From the NCBI RefSeq assembly GCF_001426745.1, contig NZ_LMFI01000010.1, forward strand, positions 1,028,158 through 1,092,157: a stretch of DNA of 64,000 nucleotides. Direction: 5' to 3'. A program made the position numbers and the translations under genes. The notes below the pieces were generated by a model. It saw only the letters and a program-made list of their open reading frames with translations. It did not search any database and was not told the origin of the DNA. This document shows, in pieces, positions 17,668 through 25,571 of the stretch; position 1 is the stretch's first letter; every line of letters starts with the position of its first letter. Source of the stretch: Nocardioides sp. Root140 (GTDB lineage Bacteria; Actinomycetota; Actinomycetes; Propionibacteriales; Nocardioidaceae).

Positions 17668-18093
17668 CTAGAAGCCACGCCTCCACTGCACGTCGTCGAC
17701 GATCTTCGTCGAGCGCCAGCCGCTCGGCGTGCGCGCGACGTCGTGGTGGTAGTAGCCACCCACCTCCCACAGCGACTCGTTCCCGTCCGGGTCGATCACC
17801 ACCATCGGGTTGGTGAAGTACGCCGTCACGGCCGCCCGGTCCGGTCCCTCGAAGGCGCAGGAGATCTGGCCGAGCACGTGCTGGGTGCGCACGAAACCGG
17901 CCAGGCCCTTGGCGATCCACGGCACCACCTCGTCCGGCGGGCCGACCGGGCCGCCGGCACCGGAGTAGTCGAGGACGGCGTCCTCGGTGAACACCGTGTC
18001 CAGGTCGTCGAAGGACTTCGTGTCCACGGCACGGGTGTAGCGGGTCAGCAGGTCGGTGATCTCCTGGCGGTCGCTGAGCTCCTGAAGGTCCAT
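17668..18093 (-). CDS. NTF2/SnoaL-like protein
   Basis: The 141-residue product fits the SnoaL/NTF2-like cone fold: an N-terminal helix ELSDRQEITDLLTRYTRAVD, a central DDLDTVFTEDAVLDYSG, and strands ending in GGYYHHDVARTPSGWR. Members include steroid isomerases, dehydratases and many ligand-binding proteins, so an isomerase or hydratase role is possible but not shown. The ATG at 18093 starts the canonical first helix; the longer open frame runs into the divergent gene and is rejected. It is divergent from the LLM oxidoreductase across 72 bp that contains a KstR-like palindrome, so both genes may answer to it. Confidence 0.85.
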   Translation of the reverse strand: MDLQELSDRQEITDLLTRYTRAVDTKSFDDLDTVFTEDAVLDYSGAGGPVGPPDEVVPWIAKGLAGFVRTQHVLGQISCAFEGPDRAAVTAYFTNPMVVIDPDGNESLWEVGGYYHHDVARTPSGWRSTKIVDDVQWRRGF

Positions 18094-18140
18094 GACCAGA
18101 CTCTGGCACAGCGCCAGTGGGACTCGCTCTGGCATGAAAC

Positions 18141-18158
18141 AAGAACACGTTCTAGTGT
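18141..18158. promoter_or_regulatory. KstR-like operator overlapping a -10 box (site 1)
   Basis: AGAAC and GTTCT arms (18142-18153) flank AC. The core AACACGTTCTA matches the mycobacterial KstR consensus TnnAACnnGTTnnA except for the first T. The -10 box TAGTGT (18153-18158) starts inside the palindrome and lies 7 bases before the oxidoreductase ATG at 18166, implying a leaderless mRNA that a bound repressor would block. Confidence 0.7.
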
Positions 18159-18165
18159 GGGGTCC

Positions 18166-19038
18166 ATGCGATTCACCTACGCCGAGGCGATGACCCGCGC
18201 CGAGTACTACGCGCCCCTGGCGCAGGCCGCAGAGCAGGCCGGCTTCACGAGCATGACCGTGGCCGACAGCCTGATCTACCCGAAGGAGTCGGACTCGAAG
18301 TACCCCTACACCGACACCGGCGACCGGGAGTTCCTCGAGGACAAGGAGTTCATCGAGACGATGATCCTCTGCGCCCACCTCTTCGCGGTCACCTCGACCC
18401 TGCGGCTGACGCCGTTCGTGCTCAAGCTGCCGATCCGGCCGCCGGTGCTGGTCGCCAAGCAGGCGTCGTCGCTCGCATTCCTCTCCGGCAACCGGCTCGG
18501 CCTGGGCGTCGGACTGTCGCCGTGGCCGGAGGACTTCGACGTGATGGGCGTGCCCTGGGCCAGGCGCGGCAAGCGGATGGACGAGTGCATGGACGTCCTG
18601 CGTGGCCTGACCTCAGGTGAGTTCTTCGGGTACGACGGCGAGTTCTTCTCCTTCGACCCGCTCAAGCAGTGCCCGGCCCCCACCGAGAAGATCCCGCTGC
18701 TGGTCGGCGGACACAGCGACGCCGCGCTGCGCCGCGCCGCACGCTTGGGCGACGGGTGGATGCACGCCGGCGGCGACGGAGAGGAGCTGGAGCGGTTGCT
18801 GGGCCGACTGGCAGAGATCCGGAAGGAGGAGGGCGACACCCGCGACGACTTCGAGGTGCACGTGATCTCGTACGACGCCTACGACCCCGACGGCATCAAG
18901 CGGCTCGAGGACAAGGGCGTGACGGACTGCATCGTCGGCTTCCGGGTGCCCTACATCAAGGGACCAGACACCGAGCCGCTGGAGAAGAAGGTCCGGCACC
19001 TCCAGGGCTACGCAGAGAACGTGATCGGCAAGCTGTGA
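18166..19038 (+). CDS. LLM-class (F420-dependent type) oxidoreductase
   Basis: The 290-residue product shows the luciferase-like monooxygenase / F420 oxidoreductase pattern: an N-terminal EAMTRAEYYAPLAQAAEQAG, the barrel core GNRLGLGVGLSPWPEDFDVMG, and PLLVGGHSDAALRRAARLGDGW near the phosphate-binding region. F420H2 or FMNH2 would be the cofactor. The exact redox reaction is unknown; in steroid-degrading actinobacteria such enzymes occur in the KstR regulon. Its TGA overlaps the GTG of the next gene, giving a two-gene operon. A KstR-like operator covers its promoter. Confidence 0.88.
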   Translation: MRFTYAEAMTRAEYYAPLAQAAEQAGFTSMTVADSLIYPKESDSKYPYTDTGDREFLEDKEFIETMILCAHLFAVTSTLRLTPFVLKLPIRPPVLVAKQASSLAFLSGNRLGLGVGLSPWPEDFDVMGVPWARRGKRMDECMDVLRGLTSGEFFGYDGEFFSFDPLKQCPAPTEKIPLLVGGHSDAALRRAARLGDGWMHAGGDGEELERLLGRLAEIRKEEGDTRDDFEVHVISYDAYDPDGIKRLEDKGVTDCIVGFRVPYIKGPDTEPLEKKVRHLQGYAENVIGKL

Positions 19039-20177
19039 GCACAGACGCGTTCCAGCGGGCCATCGCCGAGGCCGAGCAGCTGATCCGCAACCCACCGTTC
19101 CCGATCAGCGAGCAGGACCTCGCCGAGGGCCTCGACTACCTCGCCGGCTCGATCCGGTCGTCGTTGCAGATGGCCTTCGACTACGACCTCGAGCACCCGG
19201 TGCTGATCAACCCGACGCACCAGTACGCCCGCCAGGGTCTCGACAATCCCGACGCGATCTACTTCAACGCCTACCTCGACTCCGGGGCGTCGTACGTCGT
19301 GTCCGGGGTGCGCGGCACGACCACCGACCTGTCCTTCCAGGTAATGGACGGCAGCTACTCGGACGCGGGTTTCCCCGCAAGCGTTGCGGCCTTTGACGAC
19401 CGTGAGCTCGAGATCGGCGACGACGGGTCGTTCGAGTGGCGCTTCGGTCCGGAGCTCGGAGTCGGTAAGGGCGCGACGCTGATCGTGCGCGAGGTCTACG
19501 ACGACTGGAACACCGAGGAGCGCGGCACCCTGCGCATCCAGCGGCTCGACACCGCCGGTGTGCCGCGCGGAGCACTGACGACCGACCGTGTCGACAAGCG
19601 GTACGGCGTCGCGGCGAAGATGCTGGTCGGCCGGATCAAGACGTGGTTCGCGTTTCCCGAGTGGTTCACCTACAAGGAGCCGGTCAACACGCTGACCGTC
19701 CCGGCCTCGACGCCGGGCGGCCTGGCCTCGCAGTTCTCCTCGATCGGCCACTACTCGCTGGCTGACGACGAGGCGATGGTGGTGACCGTGCCGGCCTGCG
19801 CCGATGCGCCGTACCAGGCGATCCAGATTGGCTCGCGGTGGTACGTCTCGACCGACTACGAGCACCACCAGACCTCACTGACCCGCGCCCAGTCGTACGT
19901 CAGGCAGGACGGGTTGCTGCGCTACGTGATCAGTGAGCGCAACCCGGGCGTCGCCAACTGGCTCGAGGCCTGTGGGCACCCGGAGGGCGTGATGATGCTG
20001 CGCTGGCAGCGGGTCGCGCGTCCGCTGGGCGCCGACGACGGACCACGGGTCGAGGTCGTGCCGTTCGACTCGTTGGCGACCCGCGGTGACCTCGAGGACC
20101 AACGCGTCACTCCCGACGACTACACAGCCCGCATCGAGGCCCGCCAGGTCGGCATCGCGCGCAGGATGATCAGCTGA
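19035..20177 (+). CDS. DUF1214-like hypothetical protein
   Basis: The 380-residue protein is probably a DUF1214-type protein. The visible core is beta-rich (NPDAIYFNAYLDSGASYVVS, GTLRIQRLDTAG) with no signal peptide or membrane helix. The GTG start overlaps the stop of the LLM oxidoreductase gene, so the two are coupled. The combination of a protein of this size with a short-chain dehydrogenase and a sulfotransferase resembles the Rv3531c-Rv3530c-Rv3529c set of the M. tuberculosis KstR regulon as I recall it; a homology search is needed. It ends directly against the convergent PhoX-like gene with no gap. Confidence 0.75.
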   Translation: MSTDAFQRAIAEAEQLIRNPPFPISEQDLAEGLDYLAGSIRSSLQMAFDYDLEHPVLINPTHQYARQGLDNPDAIYFNAYLDSGASYVVSGVRGTTTDLSFQVMDGSYSDAGFPASVAAFDDRELEIGDDGSFEWRFGPELGVGKGATLIVREVYDDWNTEERGTLRIQRLDTAGVPRGALTTDRVDKRYGVAAKMLVGRIKTWFAFPEWFTYKEPVNTLTVPASTPGGLASQFSSIGHYSLADDEAMVVTVPACADAPYQAIQIGSRWYVSTDYEHHQTSLTRAQSYVRQDGLLRYVISERNPGVANWLEACGHPEGVMMLRWQRVARPLGADDGPRVEVVPFDSLATRGDLEDQRVTPDDYTARIEARQVGIARRMIS

Positions 20178-22184
20178 TCACTCCCGGTAGACCTGCACGA
20201 TGCCGGGCCGTGGCTGGCCGTCGCCCAGGTAGGGGAAGTTGCTGACCACGTTCTCCGGGCTGGCGCCGCTGACCTCGCCCGGGTGCTGCACGGCGACCAG
20301 GACGGTGCGCTCGTCACCACTGATCACCGGACCGCAGCACTCGGCGCCTACCGGCACGGAGAGGAACTGCTTCAGCCTGCCGCGCTCCCGGCCCTCGAGC
20401 GGCAGCATGTAGAGGCCGTCGGCGAAGCCGAGCGTGCCGGGCATGCCGTCGGTGGAGATCCACAGGTTGCCGGCCTTGTCGAAGGTGACGTTGTCCGGGC
20501 AGCTGATCGGGCTGACCTGGTTGCGGTCGTAGCCGGCGAAGTACGTCGACGGGTCGGTCGGGTCGCCGGCGATCAACACGAGCTGCCACGTGAACGTGAG
20601 GGCGCCCGCGTCGTTGCGACGCTCGGTGATCTCGATGACGTGGCCGTGCTTGTTCGGTCCGCGTGGGTTGGCCTCGTCGACCTGGCCGGGCTGGCGGGCC
20701 GTGTTGTTGGTCAGGGCCGCGTAGACCTTGCCGGTCACCGGGTTGGCTTCGACGTCCTCGGGGCGGTCCATCTTGGTGGGGCCGACCAGGTCGGCCGCCT
20801 GGCGTGTCCAGACCAGCACCTCCTCGACTGTCCATCCGGGCACGTGGGAGGTGCCGTTCACCACCAGCGGGAGCCACACGCCGCTGCCGTCGTGCAGGCC
20901 GTCGTCCGAGCCGTCGCCGGTGAACTTCGCGACGTACAGGTCGCCCTCGGAGAGCAGCGTCAGGTTGTGCCGCAGGTTCCCGGGCTTGTACTTCTTGCGA
21001 GAGATGAACTTGTAGATGTAGTCGTTGCGCTCGTCGTCACCCATGTAGGCGACCGCACGACCGTCGTCGGCCAACCGGATCGTCGCGCCCTCGTGCTTGA
21101 AGCGGCCGAGCGCGGTGTGCTTGACCGGGGTCGAGGTGGGGTCCTGGGGATCCACCTCGACGATCCAGCCGAAGCGGTTGACCTCGTTGGGCTCGGTCGC
21201 CACCGAGAAGCGGGGGTCGACGCGCTCCCAACCGCGACCGGTCGAGGTGATCCCGTAGCGCTTGAGGTGCTGGTCGGGGTCGAGTGCGCCGGTGGTGTCG
21301 AAGTACTGGTTGAAGTTCTCCTCACCCGACAGCACGGTGCCCCATGGCGTGACGCCTCCGGCGCAGTTGTTCAACGTGCCGAGGACCTTCGTGCCGGTCG
21401 GGTCGGCGGAGGTCTTCAGGGCGTCGTGCCCCGCGGCGGGGCCGTCGACGGCGAACTCGGTCTCGCTGTGCAGCCGGCGGTTGCGGCGACCGTCCTGCTG
21501 GTAGCTCCACGGTGCACCGGCGCGCTCACGCCGCACCTCCACGATGGTCATGCCGTGGGCGGCCATCACGATCCGCAGCTGGTCGTCGGAGAGGTCGGCG
21601 GAACCGGCCACCCCGCGGAACATCAGCTCGTCGTTGGTGTACTCGTTGTTGAAGGCGAGGACGCCGCTGCGGCCGCCGCGCCCACGACCGTCGAGCAGCA
21701 ACGCCGTGAAGTCGCAGTTGTAGCCGGCCTGGTTGCGCTGCGCCTCGACGTCCTGGTTGTCGAAGTCGAAGGCCGGGGCCTGACTCGTGATCGGGTCTCC
21801 CCAGGAGATGACGGGCGCCCAGGCGAATCCGCCCGGGACCACGAGTTCGTCGGTGGTGGCGGGGGTCGGCGCGATGCCGGTGAACCGCGAGAGGGGTCCA
21901 CTGCCAGCCGCCGCCGCGCGCGCGGCCGGAGTGGCTGCCGCCGGGGAGATCGCGCCCCACCCAGTGGTGCCGAGTACGCCGGCCGCGGCCGCGCCCACCG
22001 CCCCCGCACGAAGGACGGAGCGACGTGACACCGCACGGGCCACGACCTGCTCGAAGTGCTCGTTGCCGGACTCGTTCGGCACGGGGTGGGCGCATGCGTC
22101 TCCGCAGCGGTAGAGACAGGTCATCGAGCTGCGACCGCCGGCGTGGGCCTGGTCGACGAAGGGCAGGAGCTTGCGAGGGGCCAT
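20178..22184 (-). CDS. PhoX-like (DUF839) Tat-exported phosphatase
   Basis: The 668-residue product has SRRSVLRAGAVGAAAAGVLG at about residues 53-72, a twin-arginine signal after an unusually long N-region with three Cys (CLYRCGDAC). The body matches the DUF839/PhoX beta-propeller: PWGTVLSGEENFNQYF, DDGRAVAYMGDDERNDYIYKF, DRPEDVEANPVTGKVYAAL and SPISCPDNVTFDKAGNLWIS. PhoX enzymes are calcium/iron phosphatases that release phosphate outside the cell. The ATG at 22184 is chosen because upstream codons run into the divergent promoter region. The KstR-like box of the SDR gene lies 87 bases upstream of this start, so shared control is possible but unproven. Confidence 0.88.
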   Translation of the reverse strand: MAPRKLLPFVDQAHAGGRSSMTCLYRCGDACAHPVPNESGNEHFEQVVARAVSRRSVLRAGAVGAAAAGVLGTTGWGAISPAAATPAARAAAAGSGPLSRFTGIAPTPATTDELVVPGGFAWAPVISWGDPITSQAPAFDFDNQDVEAQRNQAGYNCDFTALLLDGRGRGGRSGVLAFNNEYTNDELMFRGVAGSADLSDDQLRIVMAAHGMTIVEVRRERAGAPWSYQQDGRRNRRLHSETEFAVDGPAAGHDALKTSADPTGTKVLGTLNNCAGGVTPWGTVLSGEENFNQYFDTTGALDPDQHLKRYGITSTGRGWERVDPRFSVATEPNEVNRFGWIVEVDPQDPTSTPVKHTALGRFKHEGATIRLADDGRAVAYMGDDERNDYIYKFISRKKYKPGNLRHNLTLLSEGDLYVAKFTGDGSDDGLHDGSGVWLPLVVNGTSHVPGWTVEEVLVWTRQAADLVGPTKMDRPEDVEANPVTGKVYAALTNNTARQPGQVDEANPRGPNKHGHVIEITERRNDAGALTFTWQLVLIAGDPTDPSTYFAGYDRNQVSPISCPDNVTFDKAGNLWISTDGMPGTLGFADGLYMLPLEGRERGRLKQFLSVPVGAECCGPVISGDERTVLVAVQHPGEVSGASPENVVSNFPYLGDGQPRPGIVQVYRE

Positions 22185-22270
22185 GCGTGCACGATGGTGG
22201 CGGCGGTTGACGGCCAACCGGCACCCCGGTGGCGCAGAGGTGACCAGTTGGCGAATCACTCGACTAAAAC

Positions 22271-22288
22271 TGAAACACGTTCTACTCT
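22271..22288. promoter_or_regulatory. KstR-like operator overlapping a -10 box (site 2)
   Basis: Bases 22271-22284 fit TnnAACnnGTTnnA at every fixed position. TACTCT (22283-22288) is a TANNNT -10 box that begins in the operator and lies 7 bases before the first of three repeated ATG codons (22296). Site 1 near 18150 has the same AACACGTTCTA core and the same spacing. TCGACT (22260-22265) is a possible -35, 17 bp upstream. Confidence 0.75.
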
Positions 22289-22295
22289 GGTCCGC

Positions 22296-22341
22296 ATGAA
22301 TCTCCTCCAGGACTCCGCATGAATCTCCTCCAGGACTCCGC
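22296..22341 (+). repeat. Two extra 23-bp copies of the SDR start region, coding two 8-residue upstream ORFs
   Basis: The first codons of the SDR gene are present three times with a 23-base period, with ATG codons at 22296, 22319 and 22342. Because 23 is not divisible by three, each of the first two ATGs reads MNLLQDSA and stops. Each TGA overlaps the next ATG as ATGA (22319-22322 and 22342-22345). The full mini-ORFs are 22296-22322 and 22319-22345. The layout predicts leaderless initiation at 22296 and two coupled restarts before the enzyme is made. Confidence 0.85.
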
Positions 22342-23136
22342 ATGAATCTCCTCCAGGACAAGGTGATCGTGCTCTCCGGCGTCGGGCCCGGCCTCGGCCG
22401 CGCGCTCGGCGAGGAGGCCGCGAAGATGGGCGCCGACCTCGTGCTCGCCTCACGCACCGAGAAGCGGCTGGAGAAGATGGCCGCGGTGGTGCACGAGCTC
22501 GGTCGCCGGGCGCTCGTCGTACCCACCGACATCACGGACGAGTCGCAGCGTGCGGCACTGGTCGAGGCGGCGCTGGAGGAGTTCGGGCGCGTGGACTGCC
22601 TGATCAACAACGCGTTCGGCATCCCGCCGATGGACCCGATCAGCACACTCTCGCTGGAGAGCCTGCGGGCCGCGCAGGAGACCAACGTGTTCGCGCCGCT
22701 ACGTCTCTCGTCGCTCTTCGCGGACGCCCTTGCCGAGACTCCCACCAAGCCGGGCGGCTCGATCATCATGGTCAACTCGTGTGTCGTGCACAGCTCGCAG
22801 CCGGAGTACTCCGGCTACAAGCTCAGCAAGGGCACGCTCAAGCACCTCGCCTCGTCACTCGCGACCGAGCTCGGGCCGCGTGGCATCAGGGTCAACAGCG
22901 TCGCGCCGTCGTACATCTATGAGGACGTGAACAAGGCCTACTTCGACTGGCTGGCCTCCGAGGCCGGGGTGACGCACCAGGACATCTACGATGAGAAGGC
23001 CGCGCCCACCGACCTGAAGCGCCTGGCCACGCCCGACGAGGTGGCGAAGGCGACGCTGTTCTTCGCCAGCGACCTGGCCACGGCGGTGACCGGCACGATG
23101 CTCAACGTCGACTGCGGCGAGTTCCATGACAACTAG
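22342..23136 (+). CDS. Short-chain dehydrogenase/reductase
   Basis: The 264-residue SDR has the Rossmann motif SGVGPGLGRALG, the adenine-binding TDITDES region, NNAFG, catalytic Ser in VNSCVVHSSQ, the YKLSK form of YxxxK, and the C-terminal MLNVDCGEF typical of the family. It oxidises or reduces a hydroxy or keto group with NAD(P)H; a steroid or CoA-thioester substrate is inferred from the KstR-like operator. It overlaps the sulfotransferase gene by 11 bases, so the two form an operon. Two duplicated start regions precede it, and an annotation tool could place the start at the wrong ATG. Confidence 0.93.
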   Translation: MNLLQDKVIVLSGVGPGLGRALGEEAAKMGADLVLASRTEKRLEKMAAVVHELGRRALVVPTDITDESQRAALVEAALEEFGRVDCLINNAFGIPPMDPISTLSLESLRAAQETNVFAPLRLSSLFADALAETPTKPGGSIIMVNSCVVHSSQPEYSGYKLSKGTLKHLASSLATELGPRGIRVNSVAPSYIYEDVNKAYFDWLASEAGVTHQDIYDEKAAPTDLKRLATPDEVAKATLFFASDLATAVTGTMLNVDCGEFHDN

Positions 23137-24265
23137 GGTCCGCGACGACGTCGGGTCGTACGACGACATCGCGGCCGCCGCGGTGCGCACGACGGGGCTC
23201 TCCGACTTCGGCGGCACCGACCACGAAGAGGGTCTGCGGATCCTCGTGGACGACCTGAACGCGCCCGCCGCCGGCCTCACCGGCGAGGGCAACTACATGC
23301 AGCGCTCGATGGTGAAGAGCGCGCTGGTGGGTCGACTGCTCTCGCAGCTCGGGTTCACGCAGAACCCGTCGTACGCCGAGGTGCCGGTCGAGCGGCCGGT
23401 CTTCGTGGTGGGCCTGCCGCGCACCGGCACGACCGCGCTGCACCGACTGCTCGCCGCAGACCCGCGACACCAGGGACTGGAGCTGTGGCTGACCGAGTTC
23501 CCCCAGCCACGGCCACCGCGCGCGACCTGGGCCGACAACCCGGTGTTCAACGGCATCAACGCGGCGTACGCCGAGCACCACGTCGAGAACCCCGAGTTCA
23601 TGGGCATCCACTACATGGATGCCGCATCGGTCGAGGAGTGCTGGCGCCTGCTGCGACAGGCCGGGATGTCGATCGGCTACGAGTCGCTGGCCCATGTGCG
23701 GACGTACTCGTCCTGGCTGGCGAAGCAGGACTGGACGCCCGCCTACGAACGCCACAAGGCGAACCTGCAGCTGATCGGTCTCAACGACCCCGACCGGCGC
23801 TGGGTGCTGAAGAACCCGTCGCACCTGGTGGCGCTCGACGCGATCATGGCCGTCTACCCCGACGCGCTGATCGTGCAGACGCACCGTGACCCGGTGGTCT
23901 CGATCGCGTCGTCGTGCTCCCTGTCGGCCGAGGCTACGGCCGGATGGTCGACCACGTTCGTCGGCGACACCATCGGCCGCACCCAGCTCGAGATGCTGTC
24001 CCGCTCGTGGCACACCTTCGCGTCGGCGCGGACCAGCTACGACCCAGCGCAGTTCATCGACGTCGAGTACGCCGACTTCGTGGCCGACCCGGTGGCGACC
24101 ACCCGACGGATCTACGAGGGCTTCGACCTGGGCTGGACGCCGTCGGTCGCGGCGGCCGTCGAGGCGATCGACGCCGAGTCCCGGCAGGGCGGCAAGCGAC
24201 CCTCGCACCGCTACTCGCTGGACGACTACGGGCTGACCGAGGAGCAGGTTCGCGCCGCGTTCTGA
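23126..24265 (+). CDS. Sulfotransferase-family protein
   Basis: The 379-residue product has the PAPS 5'-phosphosulfate loop FVVGLPRTGTTALHRLL at about residue 90-110 and the second conserved region near ALIVQTHRDPVVSIASSCS, which fits the 3'-phosphate binding Arg/Ser pair. No signal peptide is seen, so it is probably cytosolic. Proteins of this group accompany SDR genes in mycobacterial steroid regulons, where sulfotransfer has not been proven to my knowledge. It overlaps the upstream SDR gene by 11 bases and is the last gene of that transcription unit. Confidence 0.88.
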   Translation: MTTRVRDDVGSYDDIAAAAVRTTGLSDFGGTDHEEGLRILVDDLNAPAAGLTGEGNYMQRSMVKSALVGRLLSQLGFTQNPSYAEVPVERPVFVVGLPRTGTTALHRLLAADPRHQGLELWLTEFPQPRPPRATWADNPVFNGINAAYAEHHVENPEFMGIHYMDAASVEECWRLLRQAGMSIGYESLAHVRTYSSWLAKQDWTPAYERHKANLQLIGLNDPDRRWVLKNPSHLVALDAIMAVYPDALIVQTHRDPVVSIASSCSLSAEATAGWSTTFVGDTIGRTQLEMLSRSWHTFASARTSYDPAQFIDVEYADFVADPVATTRRIYEGFDLGWTPSVAAAVEAIDAESRQGGKRPSHRYSLDDYGLTEEQVRAAF

Positions 24266-24283
24266 GAGGGTGAACTTGGCCTG

Positions 24284-24301
24284 CGTGCATCTGGCTGCAC
24301 G
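24284..24301. terminator. Weak hairpin after the sulfotransferase gene
   Basis: CGTGCA (24284-24289) pairs with TGCACG (24296-24301), and GTGAA/TTCAC (24270-24274, 24305-24309) flank it more loosely. It lies 19 bases after the stop. No T-run follows, so it is at best a weak terminator. Confidence 0.3.
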
Positions 24302-24339
24302 GAATTCACGCTCGTTTCCACAGGTCGCCGTACGACGCG

Positions 24340-24368
24340 TTGCCGGGGTGTTGACCGGTTCCTAGCGT
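24340..24368 (+). promoter_or_regulatory. Promoter of the WXG100-like module
   Basis: TTGCCG (24340-24345) and TAGCGT (24363-24368) are separated by 17 bp. The -10 box ends 7 bases before the ATG at 24376, again predicting a leaderless transcript. Confidence 0.55.
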
Positions 24369-24375
24369 CGTGGCC

Positions 24376-24663
24376 ATGAGCGGATTCGAGATCGACCTCG
24401 ACGAGATCGAGGCACTGCCCGGGCCGATGCGCACGCATCAGGACCTGCTGACGGGCGGCAGCAGCGTGCCGTCGCCGGACACCGGCGTCAACACCACCAA
24501 CACCCGAGACGCCATCGACCGTGTCGTCGTCACCGTCGGCCTGTTCGCGGCCGATCTCGGGGTCTGCGCCGACGGCCTGGACGGCGTGGTCGACGTCGTG
24601 AAGGACGCCGACGGCCAGGTCAACTGGGTCCTGGACCAGTACGCGGCGGTGGCGTTCCGATGA
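24376..24663 (+). CDS. Small ESX/EspC-like type VII secretion partner
   Basis: The 95-residue acidic, helix-rich product (MSGFEIDLDEIEALPGPMRT, then a helical segment ending DQYAAVAFR) resembles the small EspC/DUF2580-like proteins that pair with WXG100-type substrates. No WXG motif or Cys pair is visible. Its TGA overlaps the ATG of the following gene (ATGA), so partner and substrate would be made together. The ATG at 24376 is used in preference to the GTG two codons upstream because of the leaderless promoter spacing. The family call is based on size and context. Confidence 0.6.
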   Translation: MSGFEIDLDEIEALPGPMRTHQDLLTGGSSVPSPDTGVNTTNTRDAIDRVVVTVGLFAADLGVCADGLDGVVDVVKDADGQVNWVLDQYAAVAFR

Positions 24664-25571
24664 GCATCAACCTGGTCGTCGACGGGTCGCCCGCCTCGTG
24701 CCGGCAGGCCGCCCACGACCTGCGCGAGCTGGGTGGCCGGGTCACCGCCGCCTCCGACATGCTCGCCCGCGCGATGGGTACTGCTGCCGGCTGCTGGACC
24801 GGCGAGAGCTCCGACGCGTTCACCGACTTCGTGAAGGAGCGCATCCACCGCGCCGACGGGGTGGCCGACGAGATCAACCTCTTCGCCGGCGCACTCGAGG
24901 GGTTCGGAGCCGGGCTGGCCGACGTGAAGGCCGAGATGAAGAGAGCCCGGGCGATCGCCGTGGCGGCCGACCTTCCGGTCAGCACCTCGCTGCCGGAGGT
25001 CGGCGAGGTCGCCCTCAAGCCCGGGCAGGAGGGAGCGCTCGACCATGCGGTCGGTGTGGCCACCCGGGCCCACGAGCACGAACACCGACTGCACGAGGCC
25101 CTGCTGCTCGCCCTGGGCCAGGTGAACACTCTGGTCTGGCAGGAGTTCGACTACAGCACCCTCGGCAAGGCCGCGTCCGGCGGTTCCGGCAGCAAGCTCG
25201 GTGACCTGATCCCCGACCTGCCTGATCTGTCCAAGGTCCCGGTGCCCGTGGGTCCGATCTCGCAGCCGACCATCGGTCTCCTCCAAGGTGGGTTCACCGT
25301 CGGCAAGGAAGTGCTCACCCGAACCTTCGACGCAGGCATGAACGAGCTGGAGCGGCGCTACGCCGACGGCTCCCTCGAGCGCGACATTCGCACGCTCTAC
25401 CGCTACCACGGGGAAATCGTCGGCATAGGCGCCGGGCTCTACTTCTGCCGGGCCGCAAAGGACCGCCTCGCCTATGCACGATGCGTGAAAGCGACCCAGG
25501 ATGCCGGGAAGGTGTACGGCAAGGCTGAGGGCGACTTCCTGTTCTGGGCGGCTGAACGTGCTGCCCGTTGA
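24660..25571 (+). CDS. WXG100-like N-terminal domain protein, putative type VII effector
   Basis: The 303-residue product has an N-terminal helical hairpin of about 100 residues with a WxG turn (AAGCWTGESSDAFTDFV), the hallmark of WXG100/LXG-type secretion domains. A middle helical stretch follows, with HEHEHRLHEALLLALGQV. From about residue 175 the sequence changes to a Pro/Gly-rich linker (LIPDLPDLSKVPVPVGPIS) and then a ~125-residue C-terminal domain that I cannot assign. Polymorphic toxins have this layout, so an effector role is plausible but no nuclease or other toxin motif is seen. The next gene starts inside its last codons. Confidence 0.65.
   Translation: MSINLVVDGSPASCRQAAHDLRELGGRVTAASDMLARAMGTAAGCWTGESSDAFTDFVKERIHRADGVADEINLFAGALEGFGAGLADVKAEMKRARAIAVAADLPVSTSLPEVGEVALKPGQEGALDHAVGVATRAHEHEHRLHEALLLALGQVNTLVWQEFDYSTLGKAASGGSGSKLGDLIPDLPDLSKVPVPVGPISQPTIGLLQGGFTVGKEVLTRTFDAGMNELERRYADGSLERDIRTLYRYHGEIVGIGAGLYFCRAAKDRLAYARCVKATQDAGKVYGKAEGDFLFWAAERAAR

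Noticed and set aside
20283..22028. A 581-codon plus-strand frame opposite the PhoX-like gene
   Set aside because: Val/Gly/Arg-rich shadow translation; PhoX motifs and a Tat signal are clear on the other strand.
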